Positions 1-5,630 of a stretch of DNA of 5,630 nucleotides are shown here, piece by piece. The notes under the pieces were generated by a model that was not told the DNA's origin, searched no databases, and worked only from the letters and a program-made list of their open reading frames with translations. The translations under genes and the position numbers were made by a program. Position 1 is the first letter of the stretch; the number at the start of each line of letters is the position of its first letter. Source of the stretch: CAG-533 sp963645165 (GTDB lineage Bacteria > Bacillota_I > Bacilli_A > RF39 > UBA660); contig CAVIQT010000034.1 in NCBI GenBank assembly GCA_963645165.1, positions 1-5,630 of the forward strand, read 5' to 3'.

Positions 1-379
1 ATCCAAATAAATTAAATGATGATTTATAAATAGAAGATATAATATAAATAAAACCAAATAATAAAGATAAACATATCTTATTAGCAATAATCTCATAAGA
101 AGCCTTATCATTTTTAGTATTAATATGAATATACTTTTCATAATATTTAGATATTTTTTGCATTACTTTTAAATGAGTTAAAGTATTTACTAAATGCATA
201 CGAAACTTATAATAAAATATTGCAATACTCTCACCTAATGAATATTTTTCATTACGATTATTATTAACTGTATACTTACTTATTCTTTGATTATTTTTAG
301 AGGCAATAAAAACTCTTATTATTTTATATAGAATAAGTAAAATAATTAGTATAGTTATAACTTTTGGTATTTTATCCAT
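1..379 (-). CDS. TadB/TadC-like inner-membrane platform protein, N-terminal part (runs off window)
   Basis: An uninterrupted reading frame begins with ATG at 377-379 and stays open to position 1, giving about 126 residues of a longer protein. The start MDKIPK is followed by a hydrophobic segment at about residues 6-24. Next comes a basic, Tyr/Lys/Asn-rich stretch of about 80 residues that is probably cytoplasmic, then a second hydrophobic segment at about residues 105-118. A short N-terminal membrane anchor, a cytosolic helical domain and then further membrane helices is the layout of TadB/TadC (T2SS F-type) proteins, which form the inner-membrane platform on which the CpaF/TadA ATPase acts. 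The gene follows cpaF by 20 bases, where tadB normally sits. The family call rests on layout and neighbourhood, because no strongly diagnostic motif falls within the visible part. TadB and TadC cannot be told apart here. Confidence 0.72.
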   Translation of the reverse strand, partial: MDKIPKVITILIILLILYKIIRVFIASKNNQRISKYTVNNNRNEKYSLGESIAIFYYKFRMHLVNTLTHLKVMQKISKYYEKYIHINTKNDKASYEIIANKICLSLLFGFIYIISSIYKSSFNLFG

Positions 380-391
380 CTCTAAAAATAG

Positions 392-397
392 TCCTTT
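392..397 (-). promoter_or_regulatory. Ribosome binding site of the TadB/C-like gene, unusually distant
   Basis: AAAGGA lies just after the cpaF stop codon and 12 bases before the ATG at 377-379, which is a long spacing. No ATG, GTG or TTG occurs in the same frame between this site and that ATG, so the ATG is kept as start. Confidence 0.5.
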
Positions 398-399
398 CT

Positions 400-1737
400 T
401 TATTTATTTTTTTGTTTTTTAAACATCTTATCTAAATCTTTAATTCCACGTGACTTTAAGATATTTAATACTTTAGGTTCCTTTTCACATTTAACAAATT
501 CCCCATTTTCTTCTCCCTTATCAGTCAATCCTTTTTGGATAAATTCAAATATAGGATTTAATTTTATCATTGAATTTTCTATCCCTACAACTTCAGATAT
601 ATTAGTTATTTTTCTTTTACCATCATGCATTCTTTCAATATTTATAACTAAATCTATCGCATTTTCAATATACTCACGAATAGCCATAATAGGAATGTCC
701 ATCCCACTCATTAAAACCATGGTTTCTAAACGATTTAAAGCATCCATACTCCCATTAGCATGTAAAGTAGTAAGTGATCCATCATGACCAGTATTCATAG
801 CTTGAAGCATATCAAACGCCTCTTTACCACGACACTCACCAACAATAATGCGGTCTGGTCTCATACGTAAAGCATTAATAACTAAATCTCTAATTGTAAT
901 TGCCGCATTAGTATTATAATTAACCGTTCTAGTTTCTAAACTAATAACATGATTTTGTTCTAGTTTTAACTCAGCAGCATCTTCAATAGTAATAATTCTT
1001 TCATTTTCTCCAATGAAACTACTAATAATATTTAAAAGAGTTGTTTTACCAGAACCAGTACCACCACAGACAATAATATTAAGTTTACCCTTAACTGCTG
1101 CCTCTAAAAAAACCGCCATCTCTGTAGTAAGAGTCCCAACTCTAAGTAAATCATCTATACTAGTCATATTTCTTTTAAACTTACGAATGGTAATAATCGG
1201 CCCATTAACACTTAAAGGAGGTATAACTGCATTAATTCTAGAACCATCACTTAATCTAGAATCTACCATTGGATTAGTAGTATCAATAGTTCTTCCAAGT
1301 GGCTGAATAAGCCTTTGAATAGTTCTTATAATATGTTCATCATTAATAAAAGAAATACTTTCATCCTTAACAAGCTTACCTTCAATTTCAACATAAATAT
1401 CCTTAGGCCCATTAACCATTATTTCCGTAATATTCTTATCATTTAATAGTTCACTAATAGGTCCATACCCATTTATCTCATCATTAATTAAATTATAAAT
1501 ATGACTTCTTTCTAAATTAGTTAAATCATATCCTTCTAAACAAGCATCTATCTCATCATTTATAAAATCATCTAAATATTTCCCACTAGGAATATTCTTA
1601 TCAATTAAATGTTCAATAATCTTCTTTCTTAATTCATCTAAAAGTTTTTTATCTTTAAAGACTTCATAATCAGTTATAGTACTTTCTTCTTCCTTACTTT
1701 TTTTAAAATCAAAAGCATCATATAAACTCTTACTCAT
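400..1737 (-). CDS. cpaF: CpaF/TadA-family secretion ATPase (Tad/Flp pilus assembly motor)
   Basis: This is a cytoplasmic hexameric ATPase of the VirB11/T2SE superfamily, the motor that powers Tad pilus or pseudopilus assembly at the inner membrane. An N-terminal helical domain (about residues 30-125) carries the family-typical 'GPISELL' and 'ITEIMVNG' stretches. The RecA-like core has Walker A GGTGSGKTT at 225-233, an Asp box 'TIEDAAEL' around E252-D253, Walker B 'RIIVGECRG' at 296-304 with E301, and a His box 'TGHDGSLTTLHAN' at 317-329. The 'ISEVVG' segment and the tail to residue 445 match the CpaF C-terminal extension. Length is normal for the family. The ATG lies in an ATGA overlap with the stop of the CpaE-like gene, behind a strong AAGGAGG site, so translation is probably coupled. 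All catalytic motifs are intact, so an active enzyme is expected. Confidence 0.96.
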   Translation of the reverse strand: MSKSLYDAFDFKKSKEEESTITDYEVFKDKKLLDELRKKIIEHLIDKNIPSGKYLDDFINDEIDACLEGYDLTNLERSHIYNLINDEINGYGPISELLNDKNITEIMVNGPKDIYVEIEGKLVKDESISFINDEHIIRTIQRLIQPLGRTIDTTNPMVDSRLSDGSRINAVIPPLSVNGPIITIRKFKRNMTSIDDLLRVGTLTTEMAVFLEAAVKGKLNIIVCGGTGSGKTTLLNIISSFIGENERIITIEDAAELKLEQNHVISLETRTVNYNTNAAITIRDLVINALRMRPDRIIVGECRGKEAFDMLQAMNTGHDGSLTTLHANGSMDALNRLETMVLMSGMDIPIMAIREYIENAIDLVINIERMHDGKRKITNISEVVGIENSMIKLNPIFEFIQKGLTDKGEENGEFVKCEKEPKVLNILKSRGIKDLDKMFKKQKNK

Positions 1738-2477
1738 ACTTCCTCCTTTAGTATATCCCTTGCAATTAAATAAAGAATCTTTTCATCAGGATAATTACTA
1801 AATCTTAAAGACATAATTTCACCATTATATACTAAAGTATCTAACTTATTATAATAAAATTTATCACTAATAATATAATCTATATTAGCCTTTAAAATAT
1901 TCTTAATATCATAATTACTAAAATATTTCTTATCTTGTTTTAAACTATTATTAAGAATAACCTTATACTTAGAAATATCATTATCATATAATATATTTAA
2001 TACATTCTTTAAATTCTTTAAAGATACTAAATCATTAGTAGTCATAAATAATATTTCATCACATTTATCTAACGTTAGAACATTTATTTCATTTAAATTA
2101 CTAGTAGTATCAATTAAAATAACATCATATAAATATTTATACTTATCTAAAAGAGTAGTTATAATATAACTTTCTATTTTATTTGAAAAACGAGGATCTT
2201 TAGGGCAAGCTAAAAAGCATATATTATCATTATATTTAGTAATATATTTATCAACATTATCAAAACGATTATTACTATAATCTTCATAAAAGTTATAAAT
2301 AGTTTTACTTACGTCTTTATTTAATGATGCAGCAATCGCCCCAGTACATAAATCTAAATCTATTATTAAAACTTTTTTATCTAATTTAGATATAATACCA
2401 GCTAAATTTAATACAAATGTTGTCTTCCCAATTCCACCTTTGGCACCATATACACACACACTTTTACCCTTCGCCAT
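1734..2477 (-). CDS. CpaE/TadZ-like ParA/MinD-family ATPase
   Basis: This is a P-loop ATPase of the ParA/MinD superfamily. The deviant Walker A 'KGGIGKTT' (residues 13-20) has the signature lysine K13. The A' motif 'LIIDLDL' with D40 and the Walker B-like 'VILIDTTS' at 119-126 follow. In Tad loci this position belongs to CpaE/TadZ, which places the assembly machine in the cell, and the gene directly precedes cpaF. At 247 residues it lacks the N-terminal receiver-like domain of Caulobacter CpaE, so it is an ATPase-only form. The second half (from about residue 165) is Lys/Asn/Tyr-rich and poorly conserved. The ATG follows a GGGAAGG site that overlaps the stop codon of the preceding pseudopilin gene, 10 bases away. 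A chromosome-partition MinD/ParA role is unlikely in this context. The ATPase family is certain and the Tad role is inferred from neighbours. Confidence 0.88.
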   Translation of the reverse strand: MAKGKSVCVYGAKGGIGKTTFVLNLAGIISKLDKKVLIIDLDLCTGAIAASLNKDVSKTIYNFYEDYSNNRFDNVDKYITKYNDNICFLACPKDPRFSNKIESYIITTLLDKYKYLYDVILIDTTSNLNEINVLTLDKCDEILFMTTNDLVSLKNLKNVLNILYDNDISKYKVILNNSLKQDKKYFSNYDIKNILKANIDYIISDKFYYNKLDTLVYNGEIMSLRFSNYPDEKILYLIARDILKEEV

Positions 2478-2487
2478 AATACCTTCC

Positions 2488-2856
2488 CTATTCTTTTATA
2501 ATTATATCATTATTAACCTTTTCTGCAACTATATTTATAGTTATTTCATTTAAATTTATATTAGAAAATTTACTAATATTATTTAATTTTATTTTATTAG
2601 TTACTTTTAAAACGTTTCCTTGATATGATACCTCTAAATTACTTACATCTATATTATTTAATATAAGTAAATTTTTTATTTCATCTTCATTTATTTCATT
2701 AGATGATAATGCATCTTTTACTACAAATGTCGTAATATCATTTATTTTAGTCTTATTATATAAATAATTACCATAATCATACACATACATAAAAATAATA
2801 AATATAATAGGAATAACAATAATAAATAAAACTAATGACTGACCCTTACTATTCAT
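2488..2856 (-). CDS. TadE/TadG-like pseudopilin lacking Glu+5
   Basis: This 122-residue protein has a type III-signal-like N-terminus. It has a very short leader MNSKG with a likely prepilin peptidase cut after G5, then QSLVLF and a long hydrophobic helix to about residue 25, then a hydrophilic domain. This matches TadE/TadF/TadG-type minor pseudopilins, whose exported C-terminal domain faces outward after cleavage. Position +5 after the cut is Leu10 instead of the usual Glu. The C-terminal half is rich in Asn, Ile and Lys, looks like alternating beta strands ('LEVSYQGNVLKVTNKIKL'), and has no cysteines. The start overlaps the end of the upstream pseudopilin gene by 8 bases, with AGGA 9 bases before the ATG, so the pair is probably translated together in matched amounts. 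The exact Tad subunit (E, F or G) cannot be assigned. Confidence 0.78.
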   Translation of the reverse strand: MNSKGQSLVLFIIVIPIIFIIFMYVYDYGNYLYNKTKINDITTFVVKDALSSNEINEDEIKNLLILNNIDVSNLEVSYQGNVLKVTNKIKLNNISKFSNINLNEITINIVAEKVNNDIIIKE

Positions 2857-3199
2857 TAAGTAAAATCCTTTCAGTTTTTAATATAAATGGTGATGGCATT
2901 ATCTTACTTAATAAAGGAGTAATAAAATTATAACTTTCCTCTAAAGAAATAGTAACATATTTATCACTTTCTTCTATACTATAACTTATATTTATATTCT
3001 CTTTATCTAAAGATAAATACTCTTTTATTTCATCTTCACTATTATATTCATGATAAATTTTAACAACTTCGCTCATCTTATTTTCTAAATTATTCTTAGC
3101 ACTAAAGATCATTATATAATCAATAATACCTAGAAAAATCATAACTACAATTGGAATAATTATAATAAATTCAACTAAAGCTTGCCCTTTCTTATCCAC
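2849..3199 (-). CDS. TadE-like pseudopilin with canonical Glu+5
   Basis: This small exported protein of about 116 residues starts MDKKG. A prepilin peptidase cut is expected after G5, leaving QALVEF with Glu10 at the conserved +5 position, then a hydrophobic helix rich in Ile and Val to about residue 28. The sequence 'KGQALVEFIIIIPI' is a clear TadE-family N-terminus. The remainder is an acidic, Ser/Glu/Tyr-rich domain thought to sit outside the membrane. I chose the GTG at 3197-3199 because AGGGG lies 9 bases upstream. A TTG three codons earlier (3206-3208) would abut that site with no spacing. It is the first gene of the Tad-like unit, directly behind a promoter, and overlaps the next pseudopilin gene by 8 bases. 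TadE function is known to be needed for pilus formation in other species, but the role here is inferred. Confidence 0.83.
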   Translation of the reverse strand: MDKKGQALVEFIIIIPIVVMIFLGIIDYIMIFSAKNNLENKMSEVVKIYHEYNSEDEIKEYLSLDKENINISYSIEESDKYVTISLEESYNFITPLLSKIMPSPFILKTERILLNE

Positions 3200-3208
3200 A
3201 AATATCAA

Positions 3209-3213
3209 CCCCT
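3209..3213 (-). promoter_or_regulatory. Ribosome binding site fixing a GTG start of the first pseudopilin gene
   Basis: AGGGG on the minus strand lies 9 bases before the GTG at 3197-3199 and directly against the in-frame TTG at 3206-3208. Only the GTG has a workable spacing, and it also gives the short leader (MDKKG) expected for this family. Confidence 0.6.
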
Positions 3214-3224
3214 ACTATGTCTAA

Positions 3225-3253
3225 ATTATAGCATATTAACATAAAGAAAAAAA
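3225..3253 (-). promoter_or_regulatory. Extended -10 promoter of the Tad-like operon
   Basis: The minus strand carries TGCTATAAT at 3225-3233, a perfect -10 hexamer with the extended TGn motif. At a 17-base spacing the -35 region (3248-3253) is only a run of T, so the promoter probably relies on the extended -10. Transcription would begin near 3218 and leave a 5' leader of only about 20 bases before the GTG start. The site sits in the largest intergenic gap of the window, between the KsgA-like stop and the first pseudopilin gene, which marks the boundary of the two gene groups. Confidence 0.7.
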
Positions 3254-3266
3254 GAAGATATTTTTC

Positions 3267-4034
3267 TTAATTTAAACCAAACTTATCTTCTAATATATCA
3301 TATACTTCTTTTATTTCTTCATTACTTAAAATAATAAACTGTTTATTTAATATATCCTCACTTATATTTAACCCTTTAATTACTTCTTTACCATCTTTTT
3401 TAGTGCATTTATTTACTATTATTAAACTTTCAAGTAAAGCATTTTTTAACTTTTTTTCATCTAATAAATATATATTTTTAATAATTAACTCCAAATTATT
3501 CCACTTACATTTTGGTCTTAATCTAACAATAGACGACATAACTTTAGGTTCCGGATTAAACGCTGATGGCGTAATATCTTCATATTTTGTAGCATCAAAA
3601 AAAGTATTAGTTAATAATGATAAATTAGTTATCTTTTTATTTATTACATTATCTACATAATTTTTACCCATTATCATATATATTTCTATAATAGTTAAAT
3701 CTTTTATTTTATAAATAAAAGGCTCAATTATACTATAAGGAAGAGATGTAATAATTTTATTAACCTTAGGTAAATCACATTTAATAACGTCCCCATATAT
3801 AATATGAATATCAGGTATTTTATCTAAATATTTTTTTAATCTTACATCTTTTTCAATAACATACATCTTACTAACTTTAGGAGCAATTATTTTGGTTAAA
3901 GTTCCTACTCCAGGTCCAACTTCTAAAACAATATCCTCCTTTTGTAAATTACATATTTTAATAAAATCATTAATATATTTTTCACTTATAAGAAAATGTT
4001 GATCTAATAAATCAGTATCATTTAAAAATTTCAT
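3267..4034 (-). CDS. KsgA/Dim1-like rRNA adenine N6-methyltransferase, divergent
   Basis: This 255-residue class I SAM-dependent methyltransferase belongs to the KsgA (RsmA)/Dim1/Erm family, which methylates adenines in rRNA. Visible motifs are the N-terminal DQHFL at 11-15, SAM-binding motif I 'EVGPGVGTLT' at 38-47, acidic E61 in 'VIEKD', G81-D82 in 'YGDVIKCDLP', catalytic motif IV as SLPY at 97-100, and 'FNPEPKV' at 159-165. 'DQHFL' resembles archaeal/eukaryotic Dim1 more than the usual bacterial 'GQNFL'. Motif IV has Ser where KsgA has Asn (NLPY), and the usual Gln-Lys-Glu after it is Gly-Lys-Asn (123-125). Both changes touch conserved positions. The ATG is 11 bases after the SGNH gene, so the gene is probably the last of that operon. 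Family membership is sure. Whether it is the housekeeping KsgA, a paralogue or an Erm-like resistance enzyme is open. Confidence 0.85.
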   Translation of the reverse strand: MKFLNDTDLLDQHFLISEKYINDFIKICNLQKEDIVLEVGPGVGTLTKIIAPKVSKMYVIEKDVRLKKYLDKIPDIHIIYGDVIKCDLPKVNKIITSLPYSIIEPFIYKIKDLTIIEIYMIMGKNYVDNVINKKITNLSLLTNTFFDATKYEDITPSAFNPEPKVMSSIVRLRPKCKWNNLELIIKNIYLLDEKKLKNALLESLIIVNKCTKKDGKEVIKGLNISEDILNKQFIILSNEEIKEVYDILEDKFGLN

Positions 4035-4040
4035 ATCAAA

Positions 4041-4047
4041 CCTTTCT
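4041..4047 (-). promoter_or_regulatory. Ribosome binding site overlapping the SGNH stop codon
   Basis: AGAAAGG on the minus strand lies 6 bases before the methyltransferase ATG and shares bases with the TAG stop of the upstream SGNH gene (4046-4048). This supports co-transcription and possible translational coupling of two functionally unrelated genes, and it supports the chosen start. Confidence 0.6.
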
Positions 4048-4873
4048 AGTTACTATTTAAATAACTAACCATATGTTTAGCCCATAACGTATAATAAAAT
4101 GCTTTTGGATGAATACCATCTGATGAATATGGTTTTTCTTTCTCATTTAAGTATACACTATTTTCTAAAAAAGTAATATTTAATTCATTTGCTAACTTTT
4201 TAAGTTCATTATTAAATAATTCTTGATAAGAAAACGCACTACTTTTATTAACTGCTTTTTTACTAACTGGTAAGATAGAATTAATAACAATAGTAGTATT
4301 AGGTAGTTTTTCTTTTAAATAATTTAATTTTTTACGATAAGCTGCAATAAAAGAGTTTACTCTGCCTGTCCAAAGTTCTAAATCATTTGACCCATATGAT
4401 AAAAACAAATAACTAGGACTTTGATTAGATAATTTAGGAAGATCTTTTTCCATATTATCAATGCGGCGCCCACGATGAAATACCGCATGCTCTTCATCTA
4501 AAACATTATAAGCAGTTAAACCTTCCACCATTGAGTCTCCAATAACATAAGCATTTTTATTTTTAAATGTAACTTTAATATCATCTTTTGTAATATTTAA
4601 TATAGAATAACTATCTGCTGGCTCTACATGATATGGTTTATATAAATCACTATCAGATGAATTAACTATAGTAGTAACTTTAGTAGTAGTTTTCTTAGTA
4701 GTTGTTATAGTAGTACTTGTAGTTGTAGTTTCACTTTTTAAAGATGTAGTTTCTATAGTAGTATTTAAATCATTTAATTCATTATCTTCCGCCATAAAGA
4801 AAAACATTATGGGACTACTTATTAAAATAACAAGTGTAATAACTAATATATTTTGAAAATATTTTCCTTTCAT
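4046..4873 (-). CDS. Membrane-anchored SGNH/GDSL hydrolase-like protein with Thr-rich linker
   Basis: This 275-residue extracytoplasmic protein has an N-terminal signal anchor at about residues 8-28, then a Thr-rich low-complexity linker at about 38-69, then an SGNH-fold domain from about 105. Block I is 'VIGDSMVEG' with nucleophile Ser114. A conserved Gly follows in 'HRGRR' (133-137). Block III is 'SYGSNDL' with Asn163. Block V is 'DGIHP' with Asp252 and His255. All catalytic positions are present, so it should act as an esterase or acyltransferase on an O-acylated surface glycan. It follows DHHW and DUF4358 genes, a grouping typical of MBOAT-linked O-acetylation clusters in Bacillota, which suggests acetyl transfer or removal outside the membrane. 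The ATG follows AGAGGAAG at a good spacing. The glycan and the direction of the reaction cannot be read from sequence. Confidence 0.9.
   Translation of the reverse strand: MKGKYFQNILVITLVILISSPIMFFFMAEDNELNDLNTTIETTSLKSETTTTSTTITTTKKTTTKVTTIVNSSDSDLYKPYHVEPADSYSILNITKDDIKVTFKNKNAYVIGDSMVEGLTAYNVLDEEHAVFHRGRRIDNMEKDLPKLSNQSPSYLFLSYGSNDLELWTGRVNSFIAAYRKKLNYLKEKLPNTTIVINSILPVSKKAVNKSSAFSYQELFNNELKKLANELNITFLENSVYLNEKEKPYSSDGIHPKAFYYTLWAKHMVSYLNSN
4669..4759 (-). repeat. Low-complexity ACT/ACA triplet tract encoding the Thr-rich linker
   Basis: On the minus strand this stretch is dominated by threonine codons ACT and ACA in short runs, giving about 18 Thr in roughly 31 residues of the SGNH protein, with interspersed Lys and Ile. 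Because the units are triplets, slippage would change linker length without breaking the frame. Thr-rich linkers of this kind often span the cell wall and can be O-glycosylated. Either role here is inference. Confidence 0.7.
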
Positions 4874-4891
4874 TTTTTTACTTCCTCTTTT

Positions 4892-5347
4892 TTATAAATT
4901 TAAAAAATTATCTCTTATTTTAGTTCCTATCTCATCATCCATAACTAAAAGTACTAAATTACCATTACTTTCTGTAATAACATTATCTACTCCTACACAT
5001 ATCCATTTTCTAGGATTTACAGTCTCTTTTAATTCTTCCTTTGCTTTTTCAGCAGTTAATTCATCCTTAACTCTAATAAGAACTACTGAATGCGCAACAG
5101 ATGTCATAACTGGTTCTGATGCTAAGGCATCATCATATTCAAAAGTAATTTTACCTAAATAATATTCTTCATTATCTTTATTTACTTTAGTGCGTTCAAG
5201 CTCTGGAATATCATCTTCAGATATCCCATCATATAACTTATTCATAATACTTTTTAATGAATCATTTAAAGTATCACTAGTTTTAGAGCAGCCAAAACAT
5301 AACCCCACCACTAAACATATTAAAATTAAACATAAAATCTTTCTCAT
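4892..5347 (-). CDS. DUF4358-domain protein, probable lipoprotein
   Basis: This 151-residue protein starts with MRK and a hydrophobic, Cys/Leu-rich signal segment ending at G19-C20. Gly at -1 before Cys20 fits lipoprotein processing, though Cys17 at -3 is an imperfect lipobox, so lipid anchoring is probable rather than certain. The mature part carries the DUF4358 pattern: a yyLGk segment ('EEYYLGKITFEY'), 'SEPVMTSVAHSVVLIRVKD', and the hallmark 'NPRKWICVGVDNV' at about 111-123. The function of DUF4358 is not established. It recurs next to DHHW and MBOAT genes, so an accessory role in surface O-acylation is inferred. Its ATG follows TAGGAGG, whose TAG is the stop codon of the DHHW gene, a tight operon link. 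Nothing looks broken. Confidence 0.88.
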   Translation of the reverse strand: MRKILCLILICLVVGLCFGCSKTSDTLNDSLKSIMNKLYDGISEDDIPELERTKVNKDNEEYYLGKITFEYDDALASEPVMTSVAHSVVLIRVKDELTAEKAKEELKETVNPRKWICVGVDNVITESNGNLVLLVMDDEIGTKIRDNFLNL

Positions 5348-5356
5348 ACAATCCTC

Positions 5357-5630
5357 CTATTTTAAAGCAAAACTATTATTTATTACTGGCATACTATATA
5401 TAAATAAAATATCAGTATCCTTATTTATATTTATTTCCTCTATTTTATCTAAATAACTACTAGCTAAATATCTTAAATCAATCATAGTAATTTTAGAATA
5501 TGCTGGTATTAATAACGGAACTAAACTACTAGCAAAAGAATCTCTAAATATAACTAGTTCTCTATTATTTTGAGCACTTTCATTATTTATTATTAACAAA
5601 GGAGTCGCTCCACTTAAATATATATCATAC
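5357..5630 (-). CDS. DHHW-family protein, C-terminal fragment (5' end outside window)
   Basis: The frame is open from the window edge to a TAG at 5357-5359 and gives the last 90 residues of a longer protein (family members are usually about 350-400). The fragment begins 'YDIYLSGATPL' and contains 'LVIFRDSFASSLVPLL' and 'KITMIDLRY', then 'DILFIYS' and 'NNSFALK' at the end. This is the C-terminal signature of DHHW proteins, relatives of the AlgX/AlgJ SGNH-like modules that help O-acetylate exopolysaccharides outside the membrane. The Ser in RDSF (codon at 5537-5539) corresponds to the likely nucleophile. The Asp-His-His-Trp part of the active site lies upstream, outside the window. An internal TTG at 5597-5599 is not the start, because conserved residues continue past it. 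An MBOAT acyltransferase gene is expected next to it upstream. Confidence 0.9.
   Translation of the reverse strand, partial: YDIYLSGATPLLIINNESAQNNRELVIFRDSFASSLVPLLIPAYSKITMIDLRYLASSYLDKIEEININKDTDILFIYSMPVINNSFALK

Noticed and set aside
1013..1306. Plus-strand open frame opposite cpaF
   Set aside because: It lies antisense inside the Walker A and N-terminal region of an intact CpaF gene, has no recognisable domain and is a composition shadow.
1734..1737. TGA read as Trp (mycoplasma code)
   Set aside because: The TGA in the ATGA overlap ends the CpaE-like protein at a sensible length, and the Trp codons I checked are TGG.
3206..3208. TTG as start of the first pseudopilin
   Set aside because: The ribosome site abuts it with no spacing. 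The GTG three codons later has a 9-base spacing and gives the shorter leader typical of TadE-like proteins.
3243..3270. Possible terminator after the KsgA-like gene
   Set aside because: The minus strand can form AAGAAAAA paired with TTTTTCTT, but the stem is almost entirely A-T with an imperfect loop, and it overlaps the -35 region of the next promoter. It is too weak to call.
3403..3660. Plus-strand open frame opposite the KsgA-like gene
   Set aside because: It is antisense to a clearly conserved methyltransferase and has no family resemblance or convincing ribosome site.
5190..5456. Plus-strand open frame spanning the DUF4358/DHHW junction
   Set aside because: It crosses two well-supported minus-strand genes and shows no domain.
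5597..5599. TTG as start of the DHHW gene
   Set aside because: The frame stays open to the window edge and the upstream residues (YDIYLSGATP) match the family, so the true start is outside the window.

Overview
The window is very AT-rich, and every gene I can support lies on the minus strand, so biological order runs from high to low coordinates. Base composition, dense short-spaced operons, strong AGGAGG-type ribosome binding sites and the protein families point to a low-GC Bacillota, most likely an uncultured gut-type member of the Bacilli/Mollicutes-related lineages or a Clostridia relative. This placement is an inference. A gene ending in TGA within an ATGA overlap, and tryptophan encoded by TGG where I checked it, fit the standard bacterial code rather than the mycoplasma code.

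Region A (5630 to about 3267) is the downstream part of a cell-surface gene cluster. It holds the C-terminus of a DHHW-family protein (AlgX/AlgJ-like SGNH module), a DUF4358 lipoprotein-like protein, and a membrane-anchored SGNH/GDSL hydrolase-like protein with a Thr-rich linker. In Bacillota these families usually sit beside an MBOAT O-acyltransferase, so the set is best read as an extracellular O-acylation system for a surface polysaccharide. The MBOAT is expected just beyond position 5630. The last gene of the run encodes a divergent KsgA/Dim1-like rRNA adenine methyltransferase whose ribosome binding site overlaps the stop codon of the SGNH gene.

Region B (about 3253 to 1) is a Tad (tight adherence)/Flp type IV pilus-like locus with its own extended -10 promoter. 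The order is TadE-like pseudopilin, second TadE/TadG-like pseudopilin, CpaE/TadZ-like ParA-family ATPase, CpaF/TadA secretion ATPase, and the start of a TadB/TadC-like membrane platform protein that runs off the window edge. The genes overlap or are separated by 10-20 bases, so they form one transcription unit. The ATPase would drive assembly through the TadB/C platform, the CpaE-like protein would localise the machine, and the pseudopilins would prime or decorate the fibre or secreted complex. No major Flp pilin, CpaB/CpaC or prepilin peptidase is visible here.

No RNA genes, insertion sequences, CRISPR arrays or gene-free stretches over 300 bases were found. The points most worth following up are the altered motifs of the KsgA-like protein, the pseudopilin pair in which only one member keeps Glu+5, and the pseudopilin-first gene order.
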